Part shown: positions 10,552 to 22,700 of the stretch, piece after piece | Layout: each line of letters begins with the position of its first letter | Position numbering within the stretch: the first letter of the stretch is position 1 | DNA from: Mallotus nudiflorus | Lineage: Eukaryota; Streptophyta; Magnoliopsida; Malpighiales; Euphorbiaceae | Length of the DNA stretch: 64,000 bases | Assembly (NCBI GenBank): GCA_947683625.1 | Contig: CANTUR010000344.1 | Coordinates: 558,001 to 622,000, forward strand | Direction: 5' to 3' | The notes under the pieces: model-generated | Told to the model about the DNA's origin: nothing | The model's database searches: none | What the model saw: the letters and a program-made list of their open reading frames with translations, nothing else | Position numbers and translations under genes: made by a program

Positions 10552-11059
10552 TCCTGGAGAATATATCCTACATTAAAAATGTGTAAAGTAATAAAATATT
10601 TATAAATGGTGTATATTGAACCTTAACACAAGTCAATTGATTTTGTATTACATAGACTCAACCTCATTTATAAGTCCACACATGTGTATGCATAGGCAAC
10701 ACTCTCAAGGACCGCAAATTTCTTAACATGGTATCAGAGTGAGTCTGGTCCAGTTTCTTAAATTTTTCGATTGTCCATCTAGATATCCAGTCCCAACGAT
10801 TCGGTCTGGTATTGTTGTTGTTTTTCAATTAAAAAAAGTATGGATTTCAAGTGACAATTGTCAAATTCCAGTTTCATTTGAGAGAGAGTGTTAGAGAATA
10901 TATCTCACCTTGAAAATGTATAAAGTCATAAAAAACTTATAAATAATGTAGATTGAACCTTAATATAAGTCAATTGATTTTGTGTTATATGAACTCAATT
11001 TTATTTATAAATTAATATATATAGAGCCAATATTCTCAATTCTCATAAATTTCTTAACA
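10552..11059 (+). mobile_element. TRIM (terminal-repeat retrotransposon in miniature)
   Basis: Two direct repeats of about 177 bp (10552-10728) and 171 bp (10889-11059) flank a 160-bp interior. Both contain 'gagaatatatc', 'agtcaattgattttgt' and end 'aaatttcttaaca'. The first repeat is followed at once by TGGTATCAGAGTGAG (10729-10743), the classic primer-binding site complementary to initiator tRNA-Met. A purine run (gagagagag) precedes the second repeat. There is no coding capacity. Size and structure are those of a plant TRIM. Element A lies immediately against its left edge, so the left boundary and the TSD are uncertain. Confidence 0.9.
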
Positions 11060-12260
11060 TATGCCCACAAGGGCCCAAGTCTCATGGACATGTAAATATT
11101 TTTTCTGATATGGAAATTAGTTGCACAAAATATCATCTTTTTCTATTTCTAACTTCACTTATTTTTGCAAATATATCTTGAATTTGCCGCCTTAATTTAA
11201 CTTATAAATTTCACAAATTATTTTAATTTTAAATTATTACAATGACTTTTCTTCAAAAAAAAATTATTACAATGACTTTTATAAATCAAAATTAAATTTC
11301 AAAAATTAAAATAAATAATACATGATATTTATTATTAATCACAATATATGAAATTACTTCTCTAGAATTTAGAAATATTTATCATTCAACTAATTTGAAG
11401 GACAATAACAACAATTTTTTATTTTTCACCTTAACATAAATAAATAAATTACTTAATTTTTTTAGTTCAATTATAGTAGTCCCGTTAAATTTTGGAACAA
11501 CCATTTGATCATATTAAAGAAATTTCTTTAGATATCTTGATATAATTTTTAAATTGAAATCATTTGAAAATTTGATAGAATAAAATAGTTTTTATGTAAA
11601 ACTTAAAACTAATGATATTTTTCTTCAAATATTATAAAATAATATATAATTAATCTAATGATAAACATTTATAAATTTGAAATAGGTTAATTTTATATTT
11701 TATTATTAACGGTAACTATCATCATTTATGAATTTTTATTTTGAAATTATAATTTTAGTTGGTAAAAGTTTTTGTATAATTTCAAAATTAAATAAAATTG
11801 GAACAATTGTAAAATTAACAAGTTAAATTGCTGTAAGAAAAAGTTAGAGGATATGTCTACTAAATTCCACATCAACAAGTACTTTTACATTTATCAGCGT
11901 TGTCACACCCAATTTGCTTCTGAATAAAATTTCTATGAAATTTAAAGTTCATAGGTCAAATTACCAAAAGTTAGAAGTGAGGATACATGGACGGGATGAA
12001 TAAATTGTTTTCTTGTCTAAATTGTTCTTTTGTCAAAATCAATAGTGACTCAAACCCAAAATATTGTTTTAATAGCAGCCTACTTTCAGCTAGCAGATCA
12101 CAAAATGAGTTAGGTGGTACAGCTCCATTTCTTTTTTTTCTAAATCATTAGTATATTTAACATACCTATGAATATTAGTATTTTAACTTGAAATCTCGCT
12201 TAAACTAAAACAAACCTCTATATAAATTGATTCCAATGGTAGTTGGTTAGCTCTTCACTC
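11060..12260. other. Intergenic AT-rich DNA upstream of the host gene
   Basis: About 1.2 kb with no recognisable coding region. It includes a short imperfect duplication near 11235-11285 ('aaattattacaatgactttt' twice). The last few hundred bases would contain the promoter of the gene that starts at 12329. Apart from the TATA box at 12267 no defined element was recognised. Confidence 0.5.
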
Positions 12261-12266
12261 TTTTAG

Positions 12267-12274
12267 TATATAAA
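12267..12274 (+). promoter_or_regulatory. Putative TATA box of the NAT-like gene
   Basis: TATATAAA, 55-62 bases upstream of the chosen ATG at 12329. With transcription starting about 30 bases downstream the leader would be short (about 30 nt). Inferred from sequence and position only. Confidence 0.5.
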
Positions 12275-12328
12275 CAGTTGTTTGTTCCTGGTGATGTTAC
12301 TTGCTATTGGCAGAGTGGCCGACGAGAA

Positions 12329-12713
12329 ATGGGTACAATAGGAAGAGTCGATGAAATCTGCATAACTCCAACTTGTCATTGTTGTCAATGCCAGCGACAG
12401 CAAATAATCCCACAAACATGCCACCATTATTTCCCTTCTTATTTTTGCTGTGAACACTATGGCCATATAATATGCGACCCTAACTACTCTTCTGCTTGCC
12501 CGTTCAAATTAACTTCACCTTCAACGCCACCCTCAGATTCATGCCCACCTTCATCATCAACGGGACAAGAAAATCGTCCCAACAGCTCAACAACGGCGTA
12601 CCGAGCAAGAAAAATAGAAGAAGAATCTAAAGTATTAGAAAAGGGTCTCATTAACAAGAATGTGAAGTTGAAGCTTAAGGTGGCAATCCGCGTCGGTCGA
12701 AATCCATCTTGGA
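12329..12713 (+). CDS. NAT-like gene exon 1: Cys/His-rich N-terminus
   Basis: Codes residues 1-128 plus one base of codon 129. The ATG at 12329 is the first in-frame ATG after the TATA box; the frame is open a little upstream but only from a TTG. There are 11 cysteines within residues 11-57, including C16, C18, C19, C21, C31, C40, C41 and C49, mixed with histidines. A Ser/Pro/Thr-rich stretch follows, then a Lys/Glu-rich segment leading to RNPSW, the start of the family core. Donor GTAATT at 12714. I do not recognise the Cys-rich part. Confidence 0.75.
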
Positions 12714-15700
12714 GTAATTTTCTATCATTCTGAAGTTATATATATATATTTTCTAAAAATCTTTCGTATGTCACATAATACCAAACGATAGGATCTTATT
12801 TTTTCGATTCGCCAGTTTTAACTAATATATCTTTCAATGAATTTTTGATTTGTTCTTGGATGGTACATATATATAGATAGCCCAAAGCTTTATTTCTTGG
12901 CAATTCAGCATGCCCTAGTGATCATCTGGAATACAATGATGACACCATTTACGCTTGTTGCTGTAATGGGAGGTGGAAATGTAAGAAACTTACTGTTCAC
13001 ATATATATATATATATATATATATTACTTTCTTGTGTGAATTGAATTATAATAAGAGCTGGGTGTTTTCTTTTTTTTCTTTTAATTTGTGTAAAATCAGT
13101 TGGAAAAGGCTGAGGCGATCCAGAGTTCACTCTTTGTAACGGCAATTACCACAATTTTACAAATTGAATTTGGCTGTCGACTTCCTGTAGTGATGCAGAG
13201 ATCTCAAGCTTTTATTACCCCTGCCATTTCCATTGCAGTATCAGCTAACACTAATTGTAGTCCCACACTCAATCACCGTGAGGTTAATTACAGACTCCAC
13301 CTTTGAGCTATATATAATTTTGCTAGATTTATAAATGGTTTATGAACTCACTGTTTATATATACATACTCACACAATTTTTTGGTGGGTGGCTTCGCACA
13401 CATTAGCGGTTCAAACTATCTGTAAGACGTGTACAAGGAGCAAGCATTGTCGCGTCCTTCTTTCAAATAATCGGTGGTTTCTCTGGTGCAAGAAAGCTGT
13501 TTAAAAGGTATATGTTGATAATAATGCTGCAAAAACTGGCAACATTTTTTTTTAAAATTTAATGAATTTAACAGAGTTCTATAGAGTAATTGTCATAATT
13601 AAGTGGGAAAAACTTTCTTCAAGCTATAAATATAGATCATAGATTCGACTTTTTGGCACTATAGATGGTGATATCTTCCATTATTTTGTTTTTTTCTAAA
13701 AAAAAAAAGTTATCACTATCCATTGAGATTAGTTGATAGTGATTGATTGAGATTAGTTGATAGTGAGTTGTTCTTACTTAAATTACACTGTTGTGGTTCT
13801 ATTCTGATTAAATTAAATTAATTAGAATTCAAACTTTATATACCGGTGACTTAGATAAAAAAAAAAATTACATGTAATATATAAATTAACTTATAATTGA
13901 TTTGTTATAAAAAATGATAAACCCCACAAATATTAGTGAAAAGAAAATTTTAAATTCAAAATTTCTATTAAATCTATATCAAATACAAATACAAACAAAC
14001 CAACTGAATTAGTTAGTGATTAAAATATAAAAATTGAATGTTTTTTAGTTGATATTTTCTTTTTCATAAAACATTATAAATCTTTCATTCATATAAAATT
14101 AAAACTTTCTGATAAAAAAATAATGTAGATAACGATGTAATTAATAATATAAAACCAAAATCTCGCATTAATTATAAAATTTCTTATTTTAATTTTTAAT
14201 TTAGTTAATAGGACTCTTTTAATTTATAATTTGACTTTATTACTCATTGATTTATTTTTAGATGAATTGTATTGCATGCAAAAATATAAATTTATAAAAA
14301 TTATTTAAAATTCATGAAAAATAATCACAAAAATTTGTAAAGAGTGTTAACAACGCCATAAATAAAGATATCAAAAAAAAAAAAACAGATCAACAAGAGA
14401 TGTGTATTTTATTGAATTCAATAAAAAATTAAGAAAACAAGAGATGTGTATTTTATTGAATTCAATAAAAAAACAAAAAAAAAAAAAATTAAGAACCACC
14501 GTTGATCTAGGAGACAATAAATGGTGAAACAAACAAATAGGTTTTTGATGAATGGCCAGATATTTTATGTAGCTTTGCAAAATTTATTAAATGACTTTTA
14601 AACTTAAAAAGCTGAAAGTTAATTGAATTTTATTTTCAATTTAAAAATATTATTCCTTTTTTATAATGGAGGCTTTAAAGTCATCAAAATTTATAATTTC
14701 ATTTATATTTAATTTGTTCAAAATGTTTTGTATTGCTTTTGCCAATTGAAAGAAGTGAATTGTATCAAATAGGAATATTTTTTGTTTTGAGCAGTATCAA
14801 ATATGATTACTTTCAAATATAAAAATTGACTACAAAAAATATAATTAATTTTTGCCGTTATCTTAATATTAACAATTAAGTTTCTTAGTAGATATATATT
14901 TTTTATTTAAACTTTAGGGAGTATTATTTCAGATAAATTAAATTAAATTTATTTTTTATTTTTTAATGCAAGGAAAACCTTTAAATTTGAAGCTCTCATT
15001 CGATCATGTACAGGGGCAAAGGCGCTTTAACCCATCTGGGTTCTGCTCCTTTTGTGTCTCTCACCGGATTTGGGCTCTATTCCCGTGGATATCCGCAGGT
15101 AAGATTTTTTTTTTTTAATCTGACAGGTATGACTTTTAAAAAATTATTCAACTGAACATTTTTTTTATCCAAATAATAAGAATTTTAAACTTGTATAATG
15201 TCCATCCAAGTCCAATTCCAATGCACTGACTACTAACAACAGGCATCAAATAAAAAAGTAGGGATAAACACATTTTATTATTTCAACTTTTTAAAATTAA
15301 ATACTTTTGTGTTTTAATTTTTTTATATAATATTTTTGTGTATTAAATGTGGCAACTTATAAGAAAATAACAGTATAGCATATATAGCAAGTCATCAATA
15401 AATTATCCTTCAACGGCCTAATATTCTACAATTAAAAGAATTTATTACCCTTAAACTTAAAAAAGCATTCCGTATATTTAAAACTACAATTTTAGGTATC
15501 ATCATTTACAAATATATTCAAAGCACTAATCCTATACTAAAATACAATTCTCATGAGTTGATATCTACAACGTAAACCGTATTTTTTCAAAGCATTGCTC
15601 AAGGCTATATTACAAAGGATGCGAATTAAGTTTTGAACCGGATACATCTGAAGTTTTTTAGGTCAATTTTTCATTTTCATCACATTTATTGAAAATTGTA

Positions 15701-16229
15701 AACTAAAGAGAGAAAGTGAAATTAAAAGAAACAAAAAAATTACTTTTACTTTTTATTAACCAAAATTTTTGTAAATGATGATACCTAAAATTGTTGTTTT
15801 AAATATTTTAATTTGTTATTAATTAAAATATTTAAAATTAAAATATAATTATTTTTATTTATAATAATAATAAAAAATTATTATTATTATTATTATTATT
15901 ATTAAATGTGTATGATTTTTAAAGGGTAATAAAGTTTTTTAGTCTTGAAATACTATATTGTTAAAGGACAACTTGATGACCTATTATGTACACTATATTG
16001 TTATTTTTTTTACAGCACTTAATTGTATGTAAAAAAGTTAAACACTAAGTTGTAAATATTTAAAAAATTAAACACTAAGAATATCTTTATCTTAAAAAAA
16101 ATTTAACTAATCCTTTTTTTCTAATCTAATGGTTAACGCAATAGATATTATAATATAAAGTTATGAGTTTTATCTCTCATTTTTCTCTTAATCTTCTATT
16201 ATTAAAAATAAAAAAATCAACTAGTTCTC

Positions 16230-16260
<31 letters not shown>

Positions 16261-16698
16261 GTCATCGTGGTGTCGCTGTCGTTGTTGTTTTTATGAATAG
16301 AGTTGTAGTTGTTATTTTTAATTTGACGCAACCATCTAATATCTCATTTATTTTGAGAAAATCTAGTATCTTATTCTTAAACAAGAATGAATGTGAAAAC
16401 ATTTATCAATATATTTAAATTTAAGTAGAAATTTATATAAAATGTTAGGAGTAGACGTTTTAAATTTGAAGAGGAAGGTCATCTTCAGTCTATAATTTTA
16501 AAATGCAGTTACTATAATATTTGGCTCAAATTCATCACTCCACTTTTTTTTTTTAACAAGCATATGTTAGTATTTGATATATTAGTATGTTAGAGGGAAA
16601 TAAAAGTTAATAGGGTTTGAATTGCATCAATTGCACTACTTTGATGGGTGCTTACCACCAAGATTAAGAAGTCTTGATTCATCACCTCACTTGTTAAC

Positions 16699-16764
<66 letters not shown>

Positions 16765-19700
16765 TTTGTATATTCCTTTTTGAGAGAAAATTTTTGCACT
16801 CCACCCATTTATTTTTATATTTTTTGTATTTTTTGAAATTTCATATTACATAATTATTCTTTATTTAGAATGTTTATTTTTCATTAATTACTATTCTTAA
16901 AACTATACTCTTTTTAATTTTTTTGATCTAAATTTACTATTTAATGTTTAAAGTTATTGAACTACTTGTGGTTGAGCTTACATCACTTTTTTGCATTAAA
17001 AAACTTAGTATAGTAAATTATTTTTTTATAAGCACTTTTTGTCTTTTAATTTGTTTAGAACATTGTAAAACTTGCACCCATTATAAAAAAATAATAATAA
17101 TAACTATCTTTTTTCACTTTTTTATGAACCGTTTTTAATTTTTACTTTTCATGTAGAGTTTTCAATAGCATATTCACATTATTTTATTTTTATTTTTCAT
17201 CATATTTTTTTAAAATAATATAAAAATCAAATTACAAGATTATAAACATATATTATAAAAATTTAATGAATATTCATCGTATAAAAAATTTTTGTAATTT
17301 AAATTTTTCTGTCAAGTGTTATAACATATTAATAATAGAAAAGTAAGTGCTATATATATTTTTTTTTATCAAAGAGACTTTTGTAGTTTAATTAGAGTAT
17401 TTTTTTGGAATATATTTGATCTAATTAGATGTAAATTGATTTTAGCTCTATTCATTAAATTTATGAATACTTTCTATATGATGGATTATTGTTGAATTTT
17501 TATAATGATATTTTTAATCACATAATTTTATTTTTAATTTATTTTTTTAAAATGATGATAAAAATAAAAAATGTTCATATGATATTTATTATAATTGGTG
17601 TAAATTTTACAATTAAGATAAATTAAAAGTTTTTTTTGAGAAAGATAAATTAAAAGTTAAAGAGTGCTTATAAAAAAATAATTGATCGACTATATTAAAT
17701 TTTTTAACAAAAAATAAAAGAAAAACTCAATCAAAAGTAGTTTTAAAATGTTAAACATCAAACAATAAATTTGTAAAGAAAATTAGAAAAAAAATGGTAT
17801 TTTAGTAATTTTAATTAATAAAAGAATAAAAATTTTCAGTGGAGGATAATTATATAATTTACAATTCTAAAACATAAAAATCGAGAGCAAAAATCTCCAC
17901 CCTTCCTTTTTATATCTCATTTTATATTTCTTTTAATAATATTATATTATTTATACATTTAGCATATTACACCCATATTTATAATTTTTTACATATTCAT
18001 CCATTAAAAATATATTTTATCTATCAATTTTGTTAAAAATTAACAAATTGATTCTCTCTTGCTAATTATAAGAAAAATTTACAATTTGTATATTAATAAG
18101 AAATAAAATTACATAAAAAATTGAATATTCATATTAATAGTCAATGAGAAAAGAGTACAATTAAAAAATTTTCCAAAAAATATCTAAATTGTAATGTTTG
18201 GTTTGTAAATTTGTTGAATAAATTTTTATTGCGTATATAGTTTTTATATATAATAAATTTATTTTTTGTATTACATATTTAGTTTTTACTATTAACTTAT
18301 TGGATAAATTTTTATTGCCTATTTATTTTTTGTATTACAAATTTAGTGAGTAAATTTATTGGACCAAATTCTGTACATAATAAAACTTTAAGCATCTATT
18401 TGAAAAAAAAAAAAAAAAAAAAAACGCCAACCAATTGCTGTGATGATCATGAAGTAGACTCATGTCATATTCGCAAGAGATTTGCCGCTGTTATTGGAGA
18501 GAAGGAAAAAAAAAAAAAAAAAACTAACAAATTGAATTTGGTGTGGGTTGGAGATGCCCTGAAAGTGGGGTTAAATGCCATTGCACTCTTGTTTGAGAAA
18601 CTTCTTAATTTGGTGATGTTGTGATGTTTATGTGATTTTGATTTGATTGTTTGCAGTTGTTTAAATGCAAAGAAATTGGAGCCCCAACTCTGGTCATTTT
18701 ATTTTTCTCAACACAGGTGATCTATATATACTTTTTTTTTATGAAGAAAACACTGAATTATAGTCTGAAAAAATAGAATCAATAATCGTTAATATCATAA
18801 AGAGTATCTCTTCTTTTCATAAATCAAAGAAGGTTTTAGTTTTCCAATTTATAACTTCACATATTTGAACATCATTTTACTAACAATCGTTGAAATCAGT
18901 TAGTTAAAAACTATTATTATTTAAATTAATTATTAAATATGATTGATAATATATGCAGTGACATTAAATTAATTATTGATATATTTTACTATTTTTATAA
19001 TCTTATCCCTTGTTGAATGAATTAATTAGAATTTAATACTCTATTAGTTTTTGTTGAATAAAATTAATTAGATTTCAGTAAATTTTACATACTGATAGTT
19101 TAGATAAAGAAAACAGACTCTGCATATTGATAGTTCAGATAAAAAAGATAAATCTAGTGTCAATGGACTATATTTCATATAATTTAATTCATTTAATTTA
19201 ATAAATAAATATCTAAAATAACAAATTCTATTATTGCAGTATCTTCCCCAGTTATGGAAATCAAAACAGAAAAAATGGCTGGTCCAACACTTTGCTGCCG
19301 TAGCTTCGGTTATAGTTATATGGTTGTTTACAGAGATTTTGACTGCTGCTGGTGCATTCAATAATGTAGCTCCAGGAACACAAAGTAGTTGTAGTACCAA
19401 ACGTTACGGGCACATTTCTTATACTCCATGGTGAGCAATATAGCTAGTTATAAAAATGCCTAGTTGGTATCATACCTTATAATATTTTGTGATGTTTTCT
19501 TTAATAATTTTATCATATTTTTTAAGATTTAGTAAATTATTTATAATTTTAATATAGGAAAAAAGTGTAAATAAACATATAATGTTTTGCTCTAATTTTA
19601 CATTTATTAATATTTTTTAATGTACAAATACACTCTTATGATTTTAAAAATAATATATTTAAATTTTTCTTATAAATGATATTTATTCCCAACGTTAGTG

Positions 19701-22700
19701 GAGTCCACTATTTTTAACATGTTTAAAAAAATATTAGATCAAAATACATTTTTACCCTTAATGAAGAAAAAATTTGACCTTAAAAAATTTAAGAATATTT
19801 AAATACAAAGGTTTTTGATTTTTTTTTTAATTTTTATCTAATAAAATGTTAAATAACTGATTGTTTATTATACTCCTAGATCCGCTAATAGTAATATTAA
19901 ACGTTCACATAAACATTTAGAGTGCATTTAGATCGGGATTAAAGAAATAAAATATAACAATTATAAATGTAAATGTTAAGTGAGTAATAATTACAAGTGT
20001 AATGATTAAACTGTTAATTTTATTTTGTAAATTAAAGGTAACTGATAAATGTTTAAAAATTAAAAAATTAAATAATCATTTAAAATTTTAAATATTTATA
20101 TATTTATTTAAATAATATATTCATATGTATTTTAAAAAGTAACATAAATATTATAATAAAAATTTAAATTGATTTGTATCTTTTTGATATATTTGATTAG
20201 TAATTTTTTGATATAAAAAAAATTGAAATAATATGATAAAGGTAGAGAAATTAAAAAAAATGTGCTATTTTAAAAGTATAATTTTGTTGTTATAGGTGTT
20301 TAACCTAGTCTCAACTAAGTTAACAAAAATACATATAAATGAACTTAATCATTAAAAATGTTAAATGTTAACTTCAACTTTTAAAGTTTACCAAATAAGG
20401 GTAAAAAAAGTTAATGTATCATAAGAGTAACATTTAACTCCCTTTAACCCTATCCAAACATACCCTTAATACTAATTAAGTTGTATTTGGATTAGACAGA
20501 GATAACAAATTAAATTATGATCATCAGTATAATATAAAATTAGAGTCATAAATATTCTAATTATTATAGTATTATTAAATTTATAGGTTTTCAATTGATT
20601 TAGTATATTAATAATCTTAGTATTGTTTTATTCTTTATAGTTTTTAATGAATTTGTATCTATTTTTATCAATATATCGCTAATTTCAATCAATAGAAATA
20701 TTTTTTTTTCAGAAAAAAAGTTGCATTTGGATCAAATTTGAGAAAAAAAAAGGTTTAATTCTGACAATTGAATTCATGTTTTCGTTATTTAATTTTCTAA
20801 TTATTCTGCCGCTGGTTATTTTTTCAGGATAAAGATTTCATCTCCATTTCAATGGGGTGCTCCCATTTTTGACAAGAATGATATCTTTTTAACGATAGTT
20901 GCTGCTTTTGTTGCTAGTGTTGAGGTTTGATTTATTATTGCATTCCTTCAGTTAGTCACATGAAAATATATGTATGCATATATGTATGATTTTTTGTTTC
21001 TACAGTGTTCTGGAACATTTACTGCAACGTCAAGACTAGCTGGTGCAGATTTTATAGGAACTAAAAAGCGCGCACTCGATAGAGCGATTGGCTTCCAGGT
21101 ACATATGTTGCAACTGATCTTCAGTCAAATAGTGTACATTTTTGTTCTCTTTTTCGATAATGACATCATATATAGTTCCTAAAAATTTTCATTTATATAA
21201 TTAAATTTTATGATTTTTGAAAATCAGTTACATAAATTTTAATAAAAAGTTATCAAAATGAATGAAAAAAACCGACCTGTTTGTTTCTCTAATCAAATCA
21301 AGACATATCTTGTATACAATTCAAACTTATTTTGCCATGGATAAAAATTAATATAGTAGGTATTGACAATAATAATATTGTCACAGAACTTGCAATATTA
21401 TTCAAAAATTCTTCATCCCAATAAATGATTTTAGTATATAAAGTAAAATAGAGATTTAAAAAAAAAAAAAAATTCACATTGCAGGCTCTGATATTGCGAC
21501 CCACCATGTTTATCACTGTCCTTTTGCCACATATACAATCACAATATATACCATGTCAATTCATCTTTAAGGAAACAAGAAACTATTGTCATTGTCTTCC
21601 TGGGAGGAAGAAGACGACTATGGTTTCTTTTTGGCAAAATCTATAATGAGATTTCTAAATTTATCATTTTTTATTTTGAAATTTTTAAAGTTTCATATTT
21701 TATATATATGAACTTTCAAACTTCATAGATTTTGTTAATTTTTTAACAAAAATTATTTTATTTTAATTTATAAAGTTCAATATTTCTAACATTCATATCA
21801 TTTTTACCTTTTAGTACTTCTATCGCTGTTTAAAATTTTTTTACTAGTAAAAAATAAATTTATTTTAAATTAAAAATATAAATTTATAAATATTTTTAAA
21901 TAATTTTAAAATTTAAAAATAAATAAACAAGTTAATGTTAAAATAAAAAAATATAATAAAACTAATATTTTTCTAAAATAAAATATTATATTTTCAAAAT
22001 AAAATATTATGATGGAAAAGAACACCATAATTAAAAAAAATTATGATAAAAAATATTTTATAATTCTTTAAAATTGAAATTTTATATTTTTAATACATAT
22101 TTTTTTTGTTTTTTGCACAAAAATTTGATTAAATTATTGTGAATAATTTTTTAAAATATATTTTTTATGTATAGTAAATACCAATGCATGCCTATATATT
22201 ACGAAAAAATAATGATAGATTTTTCAACCAATTCAAACTTTTATAACTATTATTTTAATCTCCATTTTTTTATCATCCTTTTTAGGTAACTTTCATTTAT
22301 TTTATCATATTTTTTGATTATATGAAAAAAAAATTTATTAGAAAACTTTAAATCTGTAAAATTTAAAAGTTTAAATATACAATACAAAATTTTACACTCT
22401 TAAAGTTAAAAAAATTGATAAATTCAAGTGCCTCACGATTAATTTTGCCTTTCTTTTTTCCCTACTAAGAGCATCTCCTGCTATGTTTTGTTTCCTTCTC
22501 TAAAAACAAAAACAAAACAAAAAACAAAAACATATTTTATTTCCGTGAAATGCGGCGCTCTTTTTGCTCATCTATAATTTGGTCTTTTTTGTTCATCCAT
22601 AATGTAAACTTTTAATGAATGTTGTCAAAGGAGTACAAGAAAAACATGCAATTGTCTTGTGAAAACCACCGTTTTTTTTTCCCCGACGTTTTAGATGAAT

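Noticed and set aside
10729..10743. tRNA-Met-like sequence as a tRNA gene
   Set aside because: Only the short primer-binding complement is present, directly after a TRIM LTR. The same holds for 36344-36355, 55904-55920 and 61200-61217.
12278..12328. Translation start of the NAT-like gene at 12278
   Set aside because: That codon is TTG. The first in-frame ATG is at 12329, at a sensible distance from the TATA box.
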